Assembly (NCBI GenBank): GCA_030537565.1
Contig: JAUNVS010000007.1
Location: forward strand, 1 to 45,527
Reading direction: 5' to 3'
DNA: 45,527 nucleotides
Origin: Eubacteriales bacterium
GTDB taxonomy: Bacteria > Bacillota > Clostridia > Saccharofermentanales > Fastidiosipilaceae
The translations under genes were made by a program, and so were the position numbers. Below the pieces are notes generated by a model. That model saw only the letters and a list, made by a program, of their open reading frames with translations. It was not told where the DNA came from and searched no databases. Below are positions 33,852-42,282 of the stretch, in pieces (the first letter of the stretch is position 1; each line of letters starts with the position of its first letter).

Positions 33852-35174
33852 TTAGAAGCGTTTTCGGATTTCTGTTAAGTCGAGTTCTAGTTTAACGTCG
33901 TCTTTCACTTGATCACTGATCTTATTCACGGCGTGCATGACGGTGCTGTGGTCTTTTCCCATCGCCTCACCTATTTGCGCGTAAGTCATGTCGAGGTCTT
34001 CTCGACAAAGATACATGGCTACTTGACGTGGAAAGGCGAATTCTTTTTTTCGTTTGGAAGAGAGAAGGTCCTCACTACGGATTTGATAGTAGGAGCTGAC
34101 GAGATCGAAGATGAGATGGTGGTCAACGCGCCGCATTTTCTCCTCATTAACGAGTCCACGTAGGGCCAATTTGGCAGTTTCGAGACTCTTATTTTTGGTC
34201 AGTATCGTATATGAGAGGAAGGTATTGTAAGCGCCTTCGAGTTCTCGGACGTTAGTATCGACGGACTTGGCAATATAGCTTAGAACTTCTTCATCAACGT
34301 CTATTTGACGTCGCAGGGCTTTGTTTTTAAGGATTGCGAGACGAGTTTCATAGTCTGGGCGTTGGACATCGACGATTAAACCTGAGGCAAATCGCGTGCG
34401 AAGTCGCTCCTCTAGTGATTTTAAGGAGTGTGGTGGCTTGTCGCAGGTCATGATGATGCTCTTATGATTTTCGTAGAGGGCATTAAAGGTGTGGAAGAAT
34501 TCCATTTGCATCTGTTCTTTTCCCTCAATGAATTGAATGTCATCGATGAGTAGCATATCGACCTGACGGTATTTACTGCGGAATTCGTCATAGGCGTTTC
34601 GCTGGATGGTCTGAATAAATTCATTAACGAATTCTTCCGTTTGGAGGTAAATCACCTGTTTTTCTGGATAATGGTCGACAATGTAGTTCCCAATGGCATT
34701 AATGAGGTGGGTCTTGCCGAGGCCACTTCCGCCATAGAGAAAAAGTGGATTAAATGAGGGCAAGCGGCTGTTGTTTTCAGCGACGGCGACACAGGCGGCT
34801 TGTGCAAATTCATTAGCTGGTCCGACCACAAAGGTATCGAAGCGATAATTTTGATTTAAGCGACTGACTTGATTCTGGCGTTGTTCATTTTCTCGAGCTT
34901 TTTTCAGAAAAGAGATCTGATCACCTTTGAGGACAAATTGAACTTGATATTTTTGATGTGTGACGAGAAAGAGCGAGTTCTCGATGAGATCCGTATAGGT
35001 GTTAGCCCGCTCGAGATGAGTGTTGTCCTGAGCGCGAAGATAGATGGTGTAGTCTTGGATGTAAAGCGCTTCGATGCGGCGAATCCAAGTGTCGTAACTC
35101 AGTTCACTAATTTCACGCTTGATCAACTCGAGCGTTTTATTCCATATTTGTTGCTGGCTAAAATCCAAAGACAC
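33852..35174 (-). CDS. dnaA: Chromosomal replication initiator DnaA
   Basis: 440 residues: helicase-interaction N-terminus, a linker, AAA+ domain III (NPLFLYGGSGLGKTHLINAIGN Walker A; MLLIDDIQFIEGK Walker B; sensor regions), and domain IV DNA binding ending in REDLDMTYAQIGEAMGKDHSTVMHAVNKI, the DnaA signature with DHSTV. It melts the origin from the boxes between this gene and dnaN. It reads toward the origin and is ended by a palindromic terminator there, so it is not cotranscribed with dnaN. A -35 TTGACA promoter lies about 100 bases upstream. rpmH does not flank it. Confidence 0.97.
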   Translation of the reverse strand: MSLDFSQQQIWNKTLELIKREISELSYDTWIRRIEALYIQDYTIYLRAQDNTHLERANTYTDLIENSLFLVTHQKYQVQFVLKGDQISFLKKARENEQRQNQVSRLNQNYRFDTFVVGPANEFAQAACVAVAENNSRLPSFNPLFLYGGSGLGKTHLINAIGNYIVDHYPEKQVIYLQTEEFVNEFIQTIQRNAYDEFRSKYRQVDMLLIDDIQFIEGKEQMQMEFFHTFNALYENHKSIIMTCDKPPHSLKSLEERLRTRFASGLIVDVQRPDYETRLAILKNKALRRQIDVDEEVLSYIAKSVDTNVRELEGAYNTFLSYTILTKNKSLETAKLALRGLVNEEKMRRVDHHLIFDLVSSYYQIRSEDLLSSKRKKEFAFPRQVAMYLCREDLDMTYAQIGEAMGKDHSTVMHAVNKISDQVKDDVKLELDLTEIRKRF

Positions 35175-35248
35175 GTCTTAAATCCACCTTTACATAGTCC
35201 TTTGTATTATGGAGGAGCTGAAGACTAAAGAGAATAGTTAAAGGGGCT

Positions 35249-35277
35249 TTGTAAATCGCCTGTAATTCTTTTGTCAA
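35249..35277 (-). promoter_or_regulatory. Candidate dnaA promoter
   Basis: On the minus strand a perfect TTGACA (35277-35272) is followed after 17 bases by TTACAA (35254-35249), a poor -10, about 75 bases before the dnaA start. Confidence 0.45.
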
Positions 35278-35377
35278 CTCTTTGTATTGAGGAATACGTT
35301 TGATTTCGTAGAAAAGACTTTCTCACATGAAATCATAAGCGACTCACTTCAGGATCAAAAATGTGATAGATGGATAA

Positions 35378-35393
35378 TGTTCCACGTGGGACA
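35378..35393. other. parS-like site, origin-distal side of dnaA
   Basis: TGTTCCACGTGGGACA; one inner base differs. The 477-bp gap between dnaA and the CapA gene otherwise shows only the dnaA promoter and AT-rich sequence; no convincing DnaA boxes were found here. Confidence 0.7.
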
Positions 35394-35651
35394 TTAATTA
35401 ATCAGTTCATGTGAGATTCAAATCTTTAGGGGAGATCCTCATTGGCGTCATTGGCGTCGATCAGTCGATATTAAATGCTTGTAGAAGTATTTTAGAGTTG
35501 ATTAAACACTGTTTTTACCTCGCTTTAGAGGTGGATTTTAAGTTCAGGAGATAAAAGAAAAATTTTTAAGACTTTAGCCTCGTTTTTATATTGCTGTTCA
35601 CTATGAGCTGTCCTAAACTAAGGATAAGTTGCTACGGAGGCGGGTAGGGCG

Positions 35652-37358
35652 ATGTTTTTTAAAAAGGTGAAAATATTAAAAGGAAAAAAGAATCAAATAA
35701 ACGGTAACTGTGCATTGTGTAGGCATAAATTCTTAACAATTTGTCTTTTATTCATTTTTTGCCTTACTTCTGTAAGTCCAAATTTTTTGAAACAAACTCA
35801 GTTGTTTGCTGAGGAGAATACAGTCGTTGATATCCAAGTCCCTATTATCGGTGAAATGGATGACTCTGGTACTGCGAACGCGGAAGATTATCCAGATCAA
35901 TTCGCCAATACTGACGCTAACTCAGCGAATGATTTAGATTCAAATGAGGGTGCAATAAGCAGAGATGACGAAGGTTTTTCTATAGGGTTTATTGAGGGAA
36001 ATCTGCATCGAGACGCTCAAACTTCGATATATAAAGATGGTGGTCGAACACTAACTCTAGGCGCCGTTGGAGATGTGCTTTTCCACTCTTCGGTGCTAAA
36101 TGGTGGTCAAACGGCGGATGGTAGCTATGAATATGACTATATTTTTGACTATCTGAGACCGGAGATTGCCAAGCTCGATTATGCAATTGCTAACATGGAA
36201 GGAACTTTGGCTGGTCCTCCCTATACGGGTTATCCGATTTTCTCTGCACCCGATGCCGTGGCAAAAATGATTAAAAATGCTGGTTTTCAGATGGCTTTGA
36301 CCGCTAATAATCATATGATGGATCGAGGCGTCGAAGGCCACTGTCGCACTGTTGAAATTTTACGTAGTTACGGTCTTGATACAGTGGGGAGTCGTCTTTC
36401 ACCCGATGAACCAACTTACATTATGAAGGTGATTAACGGTGTGAAGGTAGCTTTTTCATGCTGGACCTATGAAACACCGAGGATTGATGGCTTGAAATCA
36501 GTTAATGGCTTGATTATTCCAGCCGATTTTGAAAGTCAGGTCGATAGTTTTAGTCAAGAAGAGATATATCTCGAAGAGGATGCACAGCGTTTGACGAATC
36601 GTGCTCAGGAGATGCGTGCGGCCGGGGCAGAAATTGTCGTCTTTTTTATGCACTGGGGAACAGAGTATGTTTTGGAACCAGATTATTGGGAGAATTATTA
36701 CTCACAAGTTCTTGCCGATGCGGGGGTGGATCTTTGTTTTAATACCGGACCTCACGTAATTTTACCAGCAGATCGTATCCCCGCACGTGACGGTTCGTCG
36801 TCGATGTTTGTCTTCTATTCTTCGGGGAACATTGTTTCCGATCAGTACTATACAATCGGTGATTCAAACGGACGTTGTGAAGATGGTTTGTTAAATGTCG
36901 TTCGGTTTAGAGAAACAGTCGATGGTAAGATGCATCTTCAAGAGGCGGGTTTTATAAATACTTATTGCTACAAAGAAAGCATTGGTTATGATCAGCATAG
37001 AAATTACATCATGCCTGTGCGTGCGGCGTTAGAAGATCCTGAACACTATTCTGCATACGGCATAATCGACCTCCTCCAAGCGTCGAAGGATCGTAGTGAT
37101 TTAATGATGTCAAAGAGCCAACCTAGAGAGACTCCGCTGTATAACTTTACTCTGCTCCCAGATTCCTGGACGGCTTCAGGTGATGTCCACAACTATGATC
37201 CGGCAATTGATGATCAACCTCAGGAACTCGAAGAACACACTGGGTTGGAGAGTCATTTTAATGAAGCGGGGGAAGAGCTTTTTGGTCCTTTTTTGAAAGA
37301 AAATCCTGCCGAAGGGTCTTCAGAATCTGCCGAATCAAAGAGCACACCAGAAAATTAA
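35652..37358 (+). CDS. CapA family (poly-gamma-glutamate synthesis-like) protein
   Basis: 568 residues, exported: a basic start and hydrophobic stretch FLTICLLFIFCLTSVSPNFL (about 24-43), an acidic spacer, then the CapA domain from about residue 135 (LTLGAVGDVLFHSSVLNGG, IANMEGTLAGPP, ALTANNHMMDRGVEG, VVFFMHWGTEYVLEP, FNTGPHVILPADRI, YSSGNIVSD). These are the metallophosphoesterase-like motifs of the PGA_cap family, linked to cell-envelope polyglutamate or to uncharacterised surface hydrolases. CapB and CapC are absent, so capsule synthesis is not implied. Acidic C-terminal tail. GGAGGCGGG is before the start. Confidence 0.85.
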   Translation: MFFKKVKILKGKKNQINGNCALCRHKFLTICLLFIFCLTSVSPNFLKQTQLFAEENTVVDIQVPIIGEMDDSGTANAEDYPDQFANTDANSANDLDSNEGAISRDDEGFSIGFIEGNLHRDAQTSIYKDGGRTLTLGAVGDVLFHSSVLNGGQTADGSYEYDYIFDYLRPEIAKLDYAIANMEGTLAGPPYTGYPIFSAPDAVAKMIKNAGFQMALTANNHMMDRGVEGHCRTVEILRSYGLDTVGSRLSPDEPTYIMKVINGVKVAFSCWTYETPRIDGLKSVNGLIIPADFESQVDSFSQEEIYLEEDAQRLTNRAQEMRAAGAEIVVFFMHWGTEYVLEPDYWENYYSQVLADAGVDLCFNTGPHVILPADRIPARDGSSSMFVFYSSGNIVSDQYYTIGDSNGRCEDGLLNVVRFRETVDGKMHLQEAGFINTYCYKESIGYDQHRNYIMPVRAALEDPEHYSAYGIIDLLQASKDRSDLMMSKSQPRETPLYNFTLLPDSWTASGDVHNYDPAIDDQPQELEEHTGLESHFNEAGEELFGPFLKENPAEGSSESAESKSTPEN

Positions 37359-37574
37359 GCTTCATCCAGCATAGATTTGACGACTAGACTGCTGAGTCCC
37401 ACCCTCTCCTGCCTGATGGTTGTCTGTCTACTGTAGCATCGCTCGCCTCCCTCCTGTCTCCTTACAGTCCCTTGCCTACATTGATCTTTAGGACCGAAGT
37501 GGCTACAGCTCTCTTGCTTAAAAAAACAGGGGAAATTTGATACGATGAGGACATCTTTTGGGGGAGGCTGAACT

Positions 37575-39281
37575 ATGCGCCTGAGTCGCAGTTTTTTTTA
37601 TACATTGAGGGAAGATGCCCGAGATGAAGAATCCGTAGGTGGTAATCTGCTGGTCCGCGCTGGAATGATTCGTAAGACATCTTCCGGTGTGTACATGATG
37701 ATGCCCCTGGGTTTCAAATGTTTGAATAAGATCATGGGAATTATCCGAGAAGAGATGGAGCGAGCTGGGAGTCAGGAACTCTTCATGCCAGCTCTCCTTC
37801 CTGAGGATGTGTATGTGGAGTCTGGGCGGCGCGAGAATTTCGGTAAGTCGATGTTTTCATTGAAGGATCGCTTCTCGAAGTCTTTTGTTTTGGCGCCGAC
37901 ACATGAGGAACTCTTTGCTGATGCAGCGCGTATGGCGATTCATTCGTATAAGGATCTACCTCTAAATCTCTACCAGATTCAGACGAAGTTCCGTGATGAG
38001 CCTCGTCCCCGTTTTGGTTTGATTCGCGTCCGCGAGTTTTTCATGAAAGACGCCTACAGTTTTGATGCAGATCTCGAGGGACTTGATCAGCAGTATCAAG
38101 CGATGTTTGATGCGTACAAGCGCATTTTTGATCGAGTTGGTCTGAAGTATGTCATCGTTCGCGCGGATACGGGTGCAATGGGAGGCCTACTTTCTGAAGA
38201 GTTCCAGGCGCTGAGTGATATTGGCGAGGATACGCTGGTGCTCGAACCGAGTTCTAATTATGCGAGCAATATCGAAGTGGCTCACTGTGTTCTCGAGGGC
38301 GAGAAGAGTACGGAGGCGGAGCTTTCGTTTGAAAAGGTCCATACGCCCAATATGAAGACGATTGAAGAGGTGGCATCATTCTTCGGTCTCGAGGCAAAGC
38401 GTTTCGTTAAGACGCTGGTTTATAAGGTCGATGAGAAGCTCTATGCATTCTGTCTGCGGGGTGATCATGAAGTCAATGAGACAAAGGTTCTCAAGCTTCT
38501 CGGGGCGAATGAGATGGAGTTGGCGACGGCCGAGGAGATTGCCCGAGTCAGTTCTGCACCGATTGGTTCGATGGGGCCAATAGGGCTCGAAATTCCAGTG
38601 ATTCTTGACCAGGAAGTCACACTTCTTGTGAATTTTATCGTTGGCGCCAATGAGGCGGATTACCACTATAAAAATGCCAATCTCGGGGATTTCAAGCCCC
38701 TGATGACTGCCGATATTCGTAAGATTAAAGAGGGCGATCTCTGTGAAAATCGCGCTGGACGAGTGGTGTTTAAGCGTGGTATTGAGGTCGGAAATACCTT
38801 TAAACTAGGCGATAAGTATTCAAAGGCGATGGACCTCTATTACCGCGATCAAAACAATGAGTCACATCCCGTGGTCATGGGCTCGTACGGTATTGGTCCT
38901 GCTCGTCTGATGGCTGCGATTGTTGAGCAGTGTCATGGGGACGGACGGATGTTCTGGCCTAAAAATATTGCTCCGATTCAAGTGGCTATTATTCCTGTGT
39001 CGGCGAAGAATCCTAAGCAAACGGAAGTCGCCGAGGCTCTCTATGAGACGCTGCAATCGAAACCCTGGGATGTAGTACTCGACGATCGCAACGAGCGAGC
39101 GGGTGTTAAGTTTACGGATATGGAGCTCGTTGGTGCCTATGTTCGGATTACCTGTGGTCGTAGCGTAGATGAGGGTAAGGTGGAGATCAAATACGGTCAC
39201 GACGATCATTGTGAATTGGTCGATATCGAGGCGGTACCAGCCTTCTTGGAAGATATTTTCTCACAAGACGAGTCCTGCTAA
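37575..39281 (+). CDS. proS: Prolyl-tRNA synthetase
   Basis: A 568-residue bacterial-type ProRS: class II motifs (RKTSSGVYMMMPLG; FVLAPTHEELF; FRDEPRPRFGLIRVREFFMKDAYSFD; GSYGIGPARLMAAIVEQ), an editing YbaK-like insert near residues 225-390 (FVKTLVYKVDEKLYAFCLRGDHEVNETKV), and the C-terminal anticodon-binding domain. The enzyme charges tRNA-Pro and the insert clears mis-charged alanine. GGGGGAGG stands before the ATG. No T-box motif was seen in the 216-bp upstream gap; TTGATACGAT (37537-37546) is a possible -10. Confidence 0.97.
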   Translation: MRLSRSFFYTLREDARDEESVGGNLLVRAGMIRKTSSGVYMMMPLGFKCLNKIMGIIREEMERAGSQELFMPALLPEDVYVESGRRENFGKSMFSLKDRFSKSFVLAPTHEELFADAARMAIHSYKDLPLNLYQIQTKFRDEPRPRFGLIRVREFFMKDAYSFDADLEGLDQQYQAMFDAYKRIFDRVGLKYVIVRADTGAMGGLLSEEFQALSDIGEDTLVLEPSSNYASNIEVAHCVLEGEKSTEAELSFEKVHTPNMKTIEEVASFFGLEAKRFVKTLVYKVDEKLYAFCLRGDHEVNETKVLKLLGANEMELATAEEIARVSSAPIGSMGPIGLEIPVILDQEVTLLVNFIVGANEADYHYKNANLGDFKPLMTADIRKIKEGDLCENRAGRVVFKRGIEVGNTFKLGDKYSKAMDLYYRDQNNESHPVVMGSYGIGPARLMAAIVEQCHGDGRMFWPKNIAPIQVAIIPVSAKNPKQTEVAEALYETLQSKPWDVVLDDRNERAGVKFTDMELVGAYVRITCGRSVDEGKVEIKYGHDDHCELVDIEAVPAFLEDIFSQDESC

Positions 39282-39297
39282 AAGGCAAAAAATTGTC

Positions 39298-39327
39298 GGG
39301 ATGCCTATTTCTAGGCGTCCCTTTTTT
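39298..39327 (+). terminator. Terminator after proS
   Basis: GGGATGCCT (39298-39306) pairs with AGGCGTCCC (39313-39321) around ATTTCT, followed by six T. The next gene starts 17 bases later, and the early open frame across this hairpin is not its start. Confidence 0.9.
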
Positions 39328-39343
39328 GGTTTTGGAGAGCTTA

Positions 39344-41524
39344 ATGGCTAGCGGAGTTCCGACACGTAAAAAAAGCTTGGGCCACGCTTCGGATCGTGGG
39401 GCTGCCGGCCGCTCAGATACCTGTCGCTCTCTAATCGGCCGCCGATTTTTTGCCTGCTTTTTGATTCTCGCAATTCTCTTGGCGACGGCCCCGAAGCCAG
39501 TACCACAAGAGGATTACAGTCTTAGGGAAGAGCTCAGGGAGTCCGTACCGACAGTCGGCTTCAGAGCCCTCTTTCCTGGAGCAGCACGGCTACAGGCGGA
39601 CTCACGAATTTCAGAAATAGAGATGCGGGCTCATGCGCCATCCCAGATCATTTTTCGCACAGAGGTCGAGAATCATGACCTCTTCCGTCGTCGGATTAGC
39701 TTTGTTTTTTATCAACAGGATATTGATGTACTCGGAGAAGAGCGGATTACTCGGTTTTTAATCGAGGATTCCGAATCTGAGATGCAGATACTTTCTCGGG
39801 ATTCGCTGTCGGGTGAACAGGGAGATCGGGTTTTTGATCTCAGTTTTGAAAGCGATTCTCTAGAGGGGCTTCGGACGTTGACGCGCCGGGCCTTACATGG
39901 GCCAGAGACAGATTTGACTTGGCAGACAGAGGATGAGAATACCGAGAGTCTCGAACGTTGGCGAGAGCATTTTGATTTGTCGGCCTTTTATGATCCAAAA
40001 GACTTAAAGCTTGCTTCCAGTGGGGTGCATTCAAACGCTCAGAATTCAGGAAACACAGCGAGCGATACGGAGGCGCCGATCTCGAATAAGACAACATCGG
40101 CCTTAGATACCTTGCGTCGAAGCACTGAAACCTCGTTGCCGGAGTCATCTTCAATTCAGGAACAAACGATTCGCTGGTCAGATTCGTCTGGGCCGCCTGC
40201 GAATAGCTGGGCCAATATTGTGGCCTACTACTCGTTTCCGCGTGATTATTGGCTTTGTTGTGATGCTTCGTCTCAGGTTTCGACGATGGCAGTTCACGAT
40301 TATGGCAATTTACTTGTCTTCGGTCCGCTGCGAGGCACGGATTTGAGTTTTCGTACGCAAAAGACATCTCTGATTGAGTCCCTTCTTGTTAAAACTGAAT
40401 TGGGATCCGAGGCTGATTTGTGTCGGCGTCTCGAGTTTGAGATGGATCCGGATTCGTCCTCGCAATTGATGCGGCAGTTGGATGAGATCCTCCTACCCTA
40501 CGATTATAAGCGGATTGCGCCGGAGTCGTCGGAGACCTTGTCGACCAAACTGGTGTATGAGATTGAGACAACGGATCCTGAGACTTTCTTTCACGCGGGC
40601 GAGGTTTTGTTTGAGCGGGATACAGGTGAGGTGCAATTGGTGGATCGGGATTTTCTTCGCAAGCGCCTCAGTTATAGGGAAGAACTATCTCTTTTACGTC
40701 CGATGATAGGGCTTCCAAAACGTTTTACGTATCGCTTGATATTTCGTGAGGCGTTCGGAAAGTTACACTCTCTTAATTCGGATCAGGATGAGACCCGCTA
40801 TAATGGGCTGATCAGTGGTCGGAGTTATGAGGTTGAGCTCAGTGAAGACCAACTTAGAAATAGTGGTGAACAGTTAATTGCCGCTGCATTGTATTGCAAT
40901 ATGATTAAGATGGAAACACTTATGCAAGTCGGGATCGCTATTGCTGCCCTCTTGCTTTTAATTATTTTGATTCTCATTGGACGACGGATTTTTATTGGTC
41001 AGCGTCGTCGGTCTAAACGTCGGCGTTCTTTGGATGCGCAGGCTTTGATGCGGCTAGTTCTCGACGAGGAAGAACCGAAGATCTATACGAGTATGAGGGC
41101 TTCGAAGTCCGGGATGTCGCTCTGGCAGCAGAATGTTAGCGAAGGTCGAGTGAGTCATCGGGATATTGCCTTCCCAGCGAAGGCGGCGGAGCGCCATCCC
41201 TTGTTTAAAGAGGCGGTGCACTGGCTTCTGGAGCCCTATTCGACTGATAAGATTCGCCGCTATATTTTTATTTCTTTCCCGAAGCGTCCTGTTCGGGGTC
41301 AGGCCTATGTGGACCATATTAAAATCGGACGCTTTGACGATGAGGGCTTTGAGGCTCGTTTCCAGATTCAGATGTTGAGTGAGGAACAGTTTTTGGCGAT
41401 TGAATTTACGCATCGCTTCCAGTCGGATGAGACGACAGCGATTCATCAGTTGTTGCGCTTCATTGCCAACGACTTGCGCCTGCCCCGCCAGTTGGCGAGC
41501 TGGGATCTCGAGGTGATCGAGTGA
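39344..41524 (+). CDS. Two-helix membrane protein of unknown function
   Basis: 726 residues from ATG 39344, which follows GGAGAG and lies just beyond the proS terminator. A first helix near 34-49 (FFACFLILAILLATAP) is followed by an outside domain of about 480 residues with no recognisable family, a second helix near 529-547 (VGIAIAALLLLIILILIG), an Arg-rich stop-transfer stretch, and a cytoplasmic domain of about 180 residues. The outside domain has a Ser/Thr/Glu-rich low-complexity middle. It overlaps the next membrane protein gene by four bases (GTGA), so the two are coupled and probably act together. I know of no close match. Confidence 0.7.
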   Translation: MASGVPTRKKSLGHASDRGAAGRSDTCRSLIGRRFFACFLILAILLATAPKPVPQEDYSLREELRESVPTVGFRALFPGAARLQADSRISEIEMRAHAPSQIIFRTEVENHDLFRRRISFVFYQQDIDVLGEERITRFLIEDSESEMQILSRDSLSGEQGDRVFDLSFESDSLEGLRTLTRRALHGPETDLTWQTEDENTESLERWREHFDLSAFYDPKDLKLASSGVHSNAQNSGNTASDTEAPISNKTTSALDTLRRSTETSLPESSSIQEQTIRWSDSSGPPANSWANIVAYYSFPRDYWLCCDASSQVSTMAVHDYGNLLVFGPLRGTDLSFRTQKTSLIESLLVKTELGSEADLCRRLEFEMDPDSSSQLMRQLDEILLPYDYKRIAPESSETLSTKLVYEIETTDPETFFHAGEVLFERDTGEVQLVDRDFLRKRLSYREELSLLRPMIGLPKRFTYRLIFREAFGKLHSLNSDQDETRYNGLISGRSYEVELSEDQLRNSGEQLIAAALYCNMIKMETLMQVGIAIAALLLLIILILIGRRIFIGQRRRSKRRRSLDAQALMRLVLDEEEPKIYTSMRASKSGMSLWQQNVSEGRVSHRDIAFPAKAAERHPLFKEAVHWLLEPYSTDKIRRYIFISFPKRPVRGQAYVDHIKIGRFDDEGFEARFQIQMLSEEQFLAIEFTHRFQSDETTAIHQLLRFIANDLRLPRQLASWDLEVIE

Positions 41525-42174
41525 GCCGAATCGTGGGAGCGATGAGCGGGTTTCGAAGACGAGCTTTTCTTGTTCTAAGTGCGCTGATCTTAGTCACACT
41601 TGTTATCATGATTTCTCTTTGGCGACAGTTTTTTATTGCACCATTAAAGTTGCCAGGTTCTGAATCGCCACGGGTGATCTATGAGCAACTCAGTCAATTG
41701 CAGCGGGGCGATTTCCCGCGCGTTTTGCGCAAGTCAATTGTCGAAGAGCTTGGTGCCTCGGCGAGTGATTTGTTGACGAAGTCCTCTATGCCAAAGGCGG
41801 CGCTTTATCTCCCGAGTAAGACGGACGCTTATCCGATTTATGATTCGACGCCGTCGACGATGGCTTTTGTCTTGGCGGAAGAGTCGACTTTTCCAGAGTT
41901 TGAGAAGGCTTCGAAATTATCTTTACATTTAGAGGCTTCGGATCGAGCGGTTCGAGATCAATTGATTCAGTTTTTCAGTGAACAGGATATGGGGGCGCAT
42001 CTGTTGCTACAGGTGGGTTGTTGCGATTTTCTCGATTACAGTTTGATCACAGCGGAGCAGGCTACGACGTGTACAGAGCTTCTGATTATTGAGCTCGGAG
42101 AAGGGCAACTTTTTTATGGGAAGCTCAATGCACTGCCCTCGGCAGAGCAATTCGAGCGTCGCTTTCTTGCCTAA
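41521..42174 (+). CDS. Small membrane-anchored protein of unknown function
   Basis: 217 residues from a GTG that overlaps the TGA of the preceding gene (GTGA). Basic residues then a membrane helix (about 16-33, FLVLSALILVTLVIMISLW) anchor a domain outside the cell. The domain has alternating short strands and helices (GESPRVIYEQLSQL..., HLLLQVGCCDFLDYSLITAE) that I cannot assign. An internal ATG at 41542 is an alternative start. The coupling to the 726-residue protein suggests a complex. A terminator at 42234 closes the pair. Confidence 0.65.
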   Translation: MSRIVGAMSGFRRRAFLVLSALILVTLVIMISLWRQFFIAPLKLPGSESPRVIYEQLSQLQRGDFPRVLRKSIVEELGASASDLLTKSSMPKAALYLPSKTDAYPIYDSTPSTMAFVLAEESTFPEFEKASKLSLHLEASDRAVRDQLIQFFSEQDMGAHLLLQVGCCDFLDYSLITAEQATTCTELLIIELGEGQLFYGKLNALPSAEQFERRFLA

Positions 42175-42233
42175 AATTTTGCCTTAGCAGGCTATGACTT
42201 TCATGATAAGCTAAAGGAAATTTTTAAGGGGTC

Positions 42234-42263
42234 CCGCCCGCTTTTGGCTTAGGCGGTTTTTTT
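42234..42263 (+). terminator. Terminator after the membrane protein pair
   Basis: CCGCC (42234-42238) pairs with GGCGG (42252-42256), followed by seven T. Confidence 0.8.
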
Positions 42264-42282
42264 AGATCTAGTGAGGTTTGCC

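Noticed and set aside
35652..37358. Capsule polyglutamate operon
   Set aside because: Only a CapA-like gene is present; no capB or capC neighbours.
37359..37574. T-box leader of proS
   Set aside because: No AGGGTGG-type T-box sequence or terminator/antiterminator pair is visible.
39293..39343. Earlier start of the 726-residue membrane protein
   Set aside because: It is a TTG inside the proS terminator hairpin; ATG 39344 has a ribosome site.
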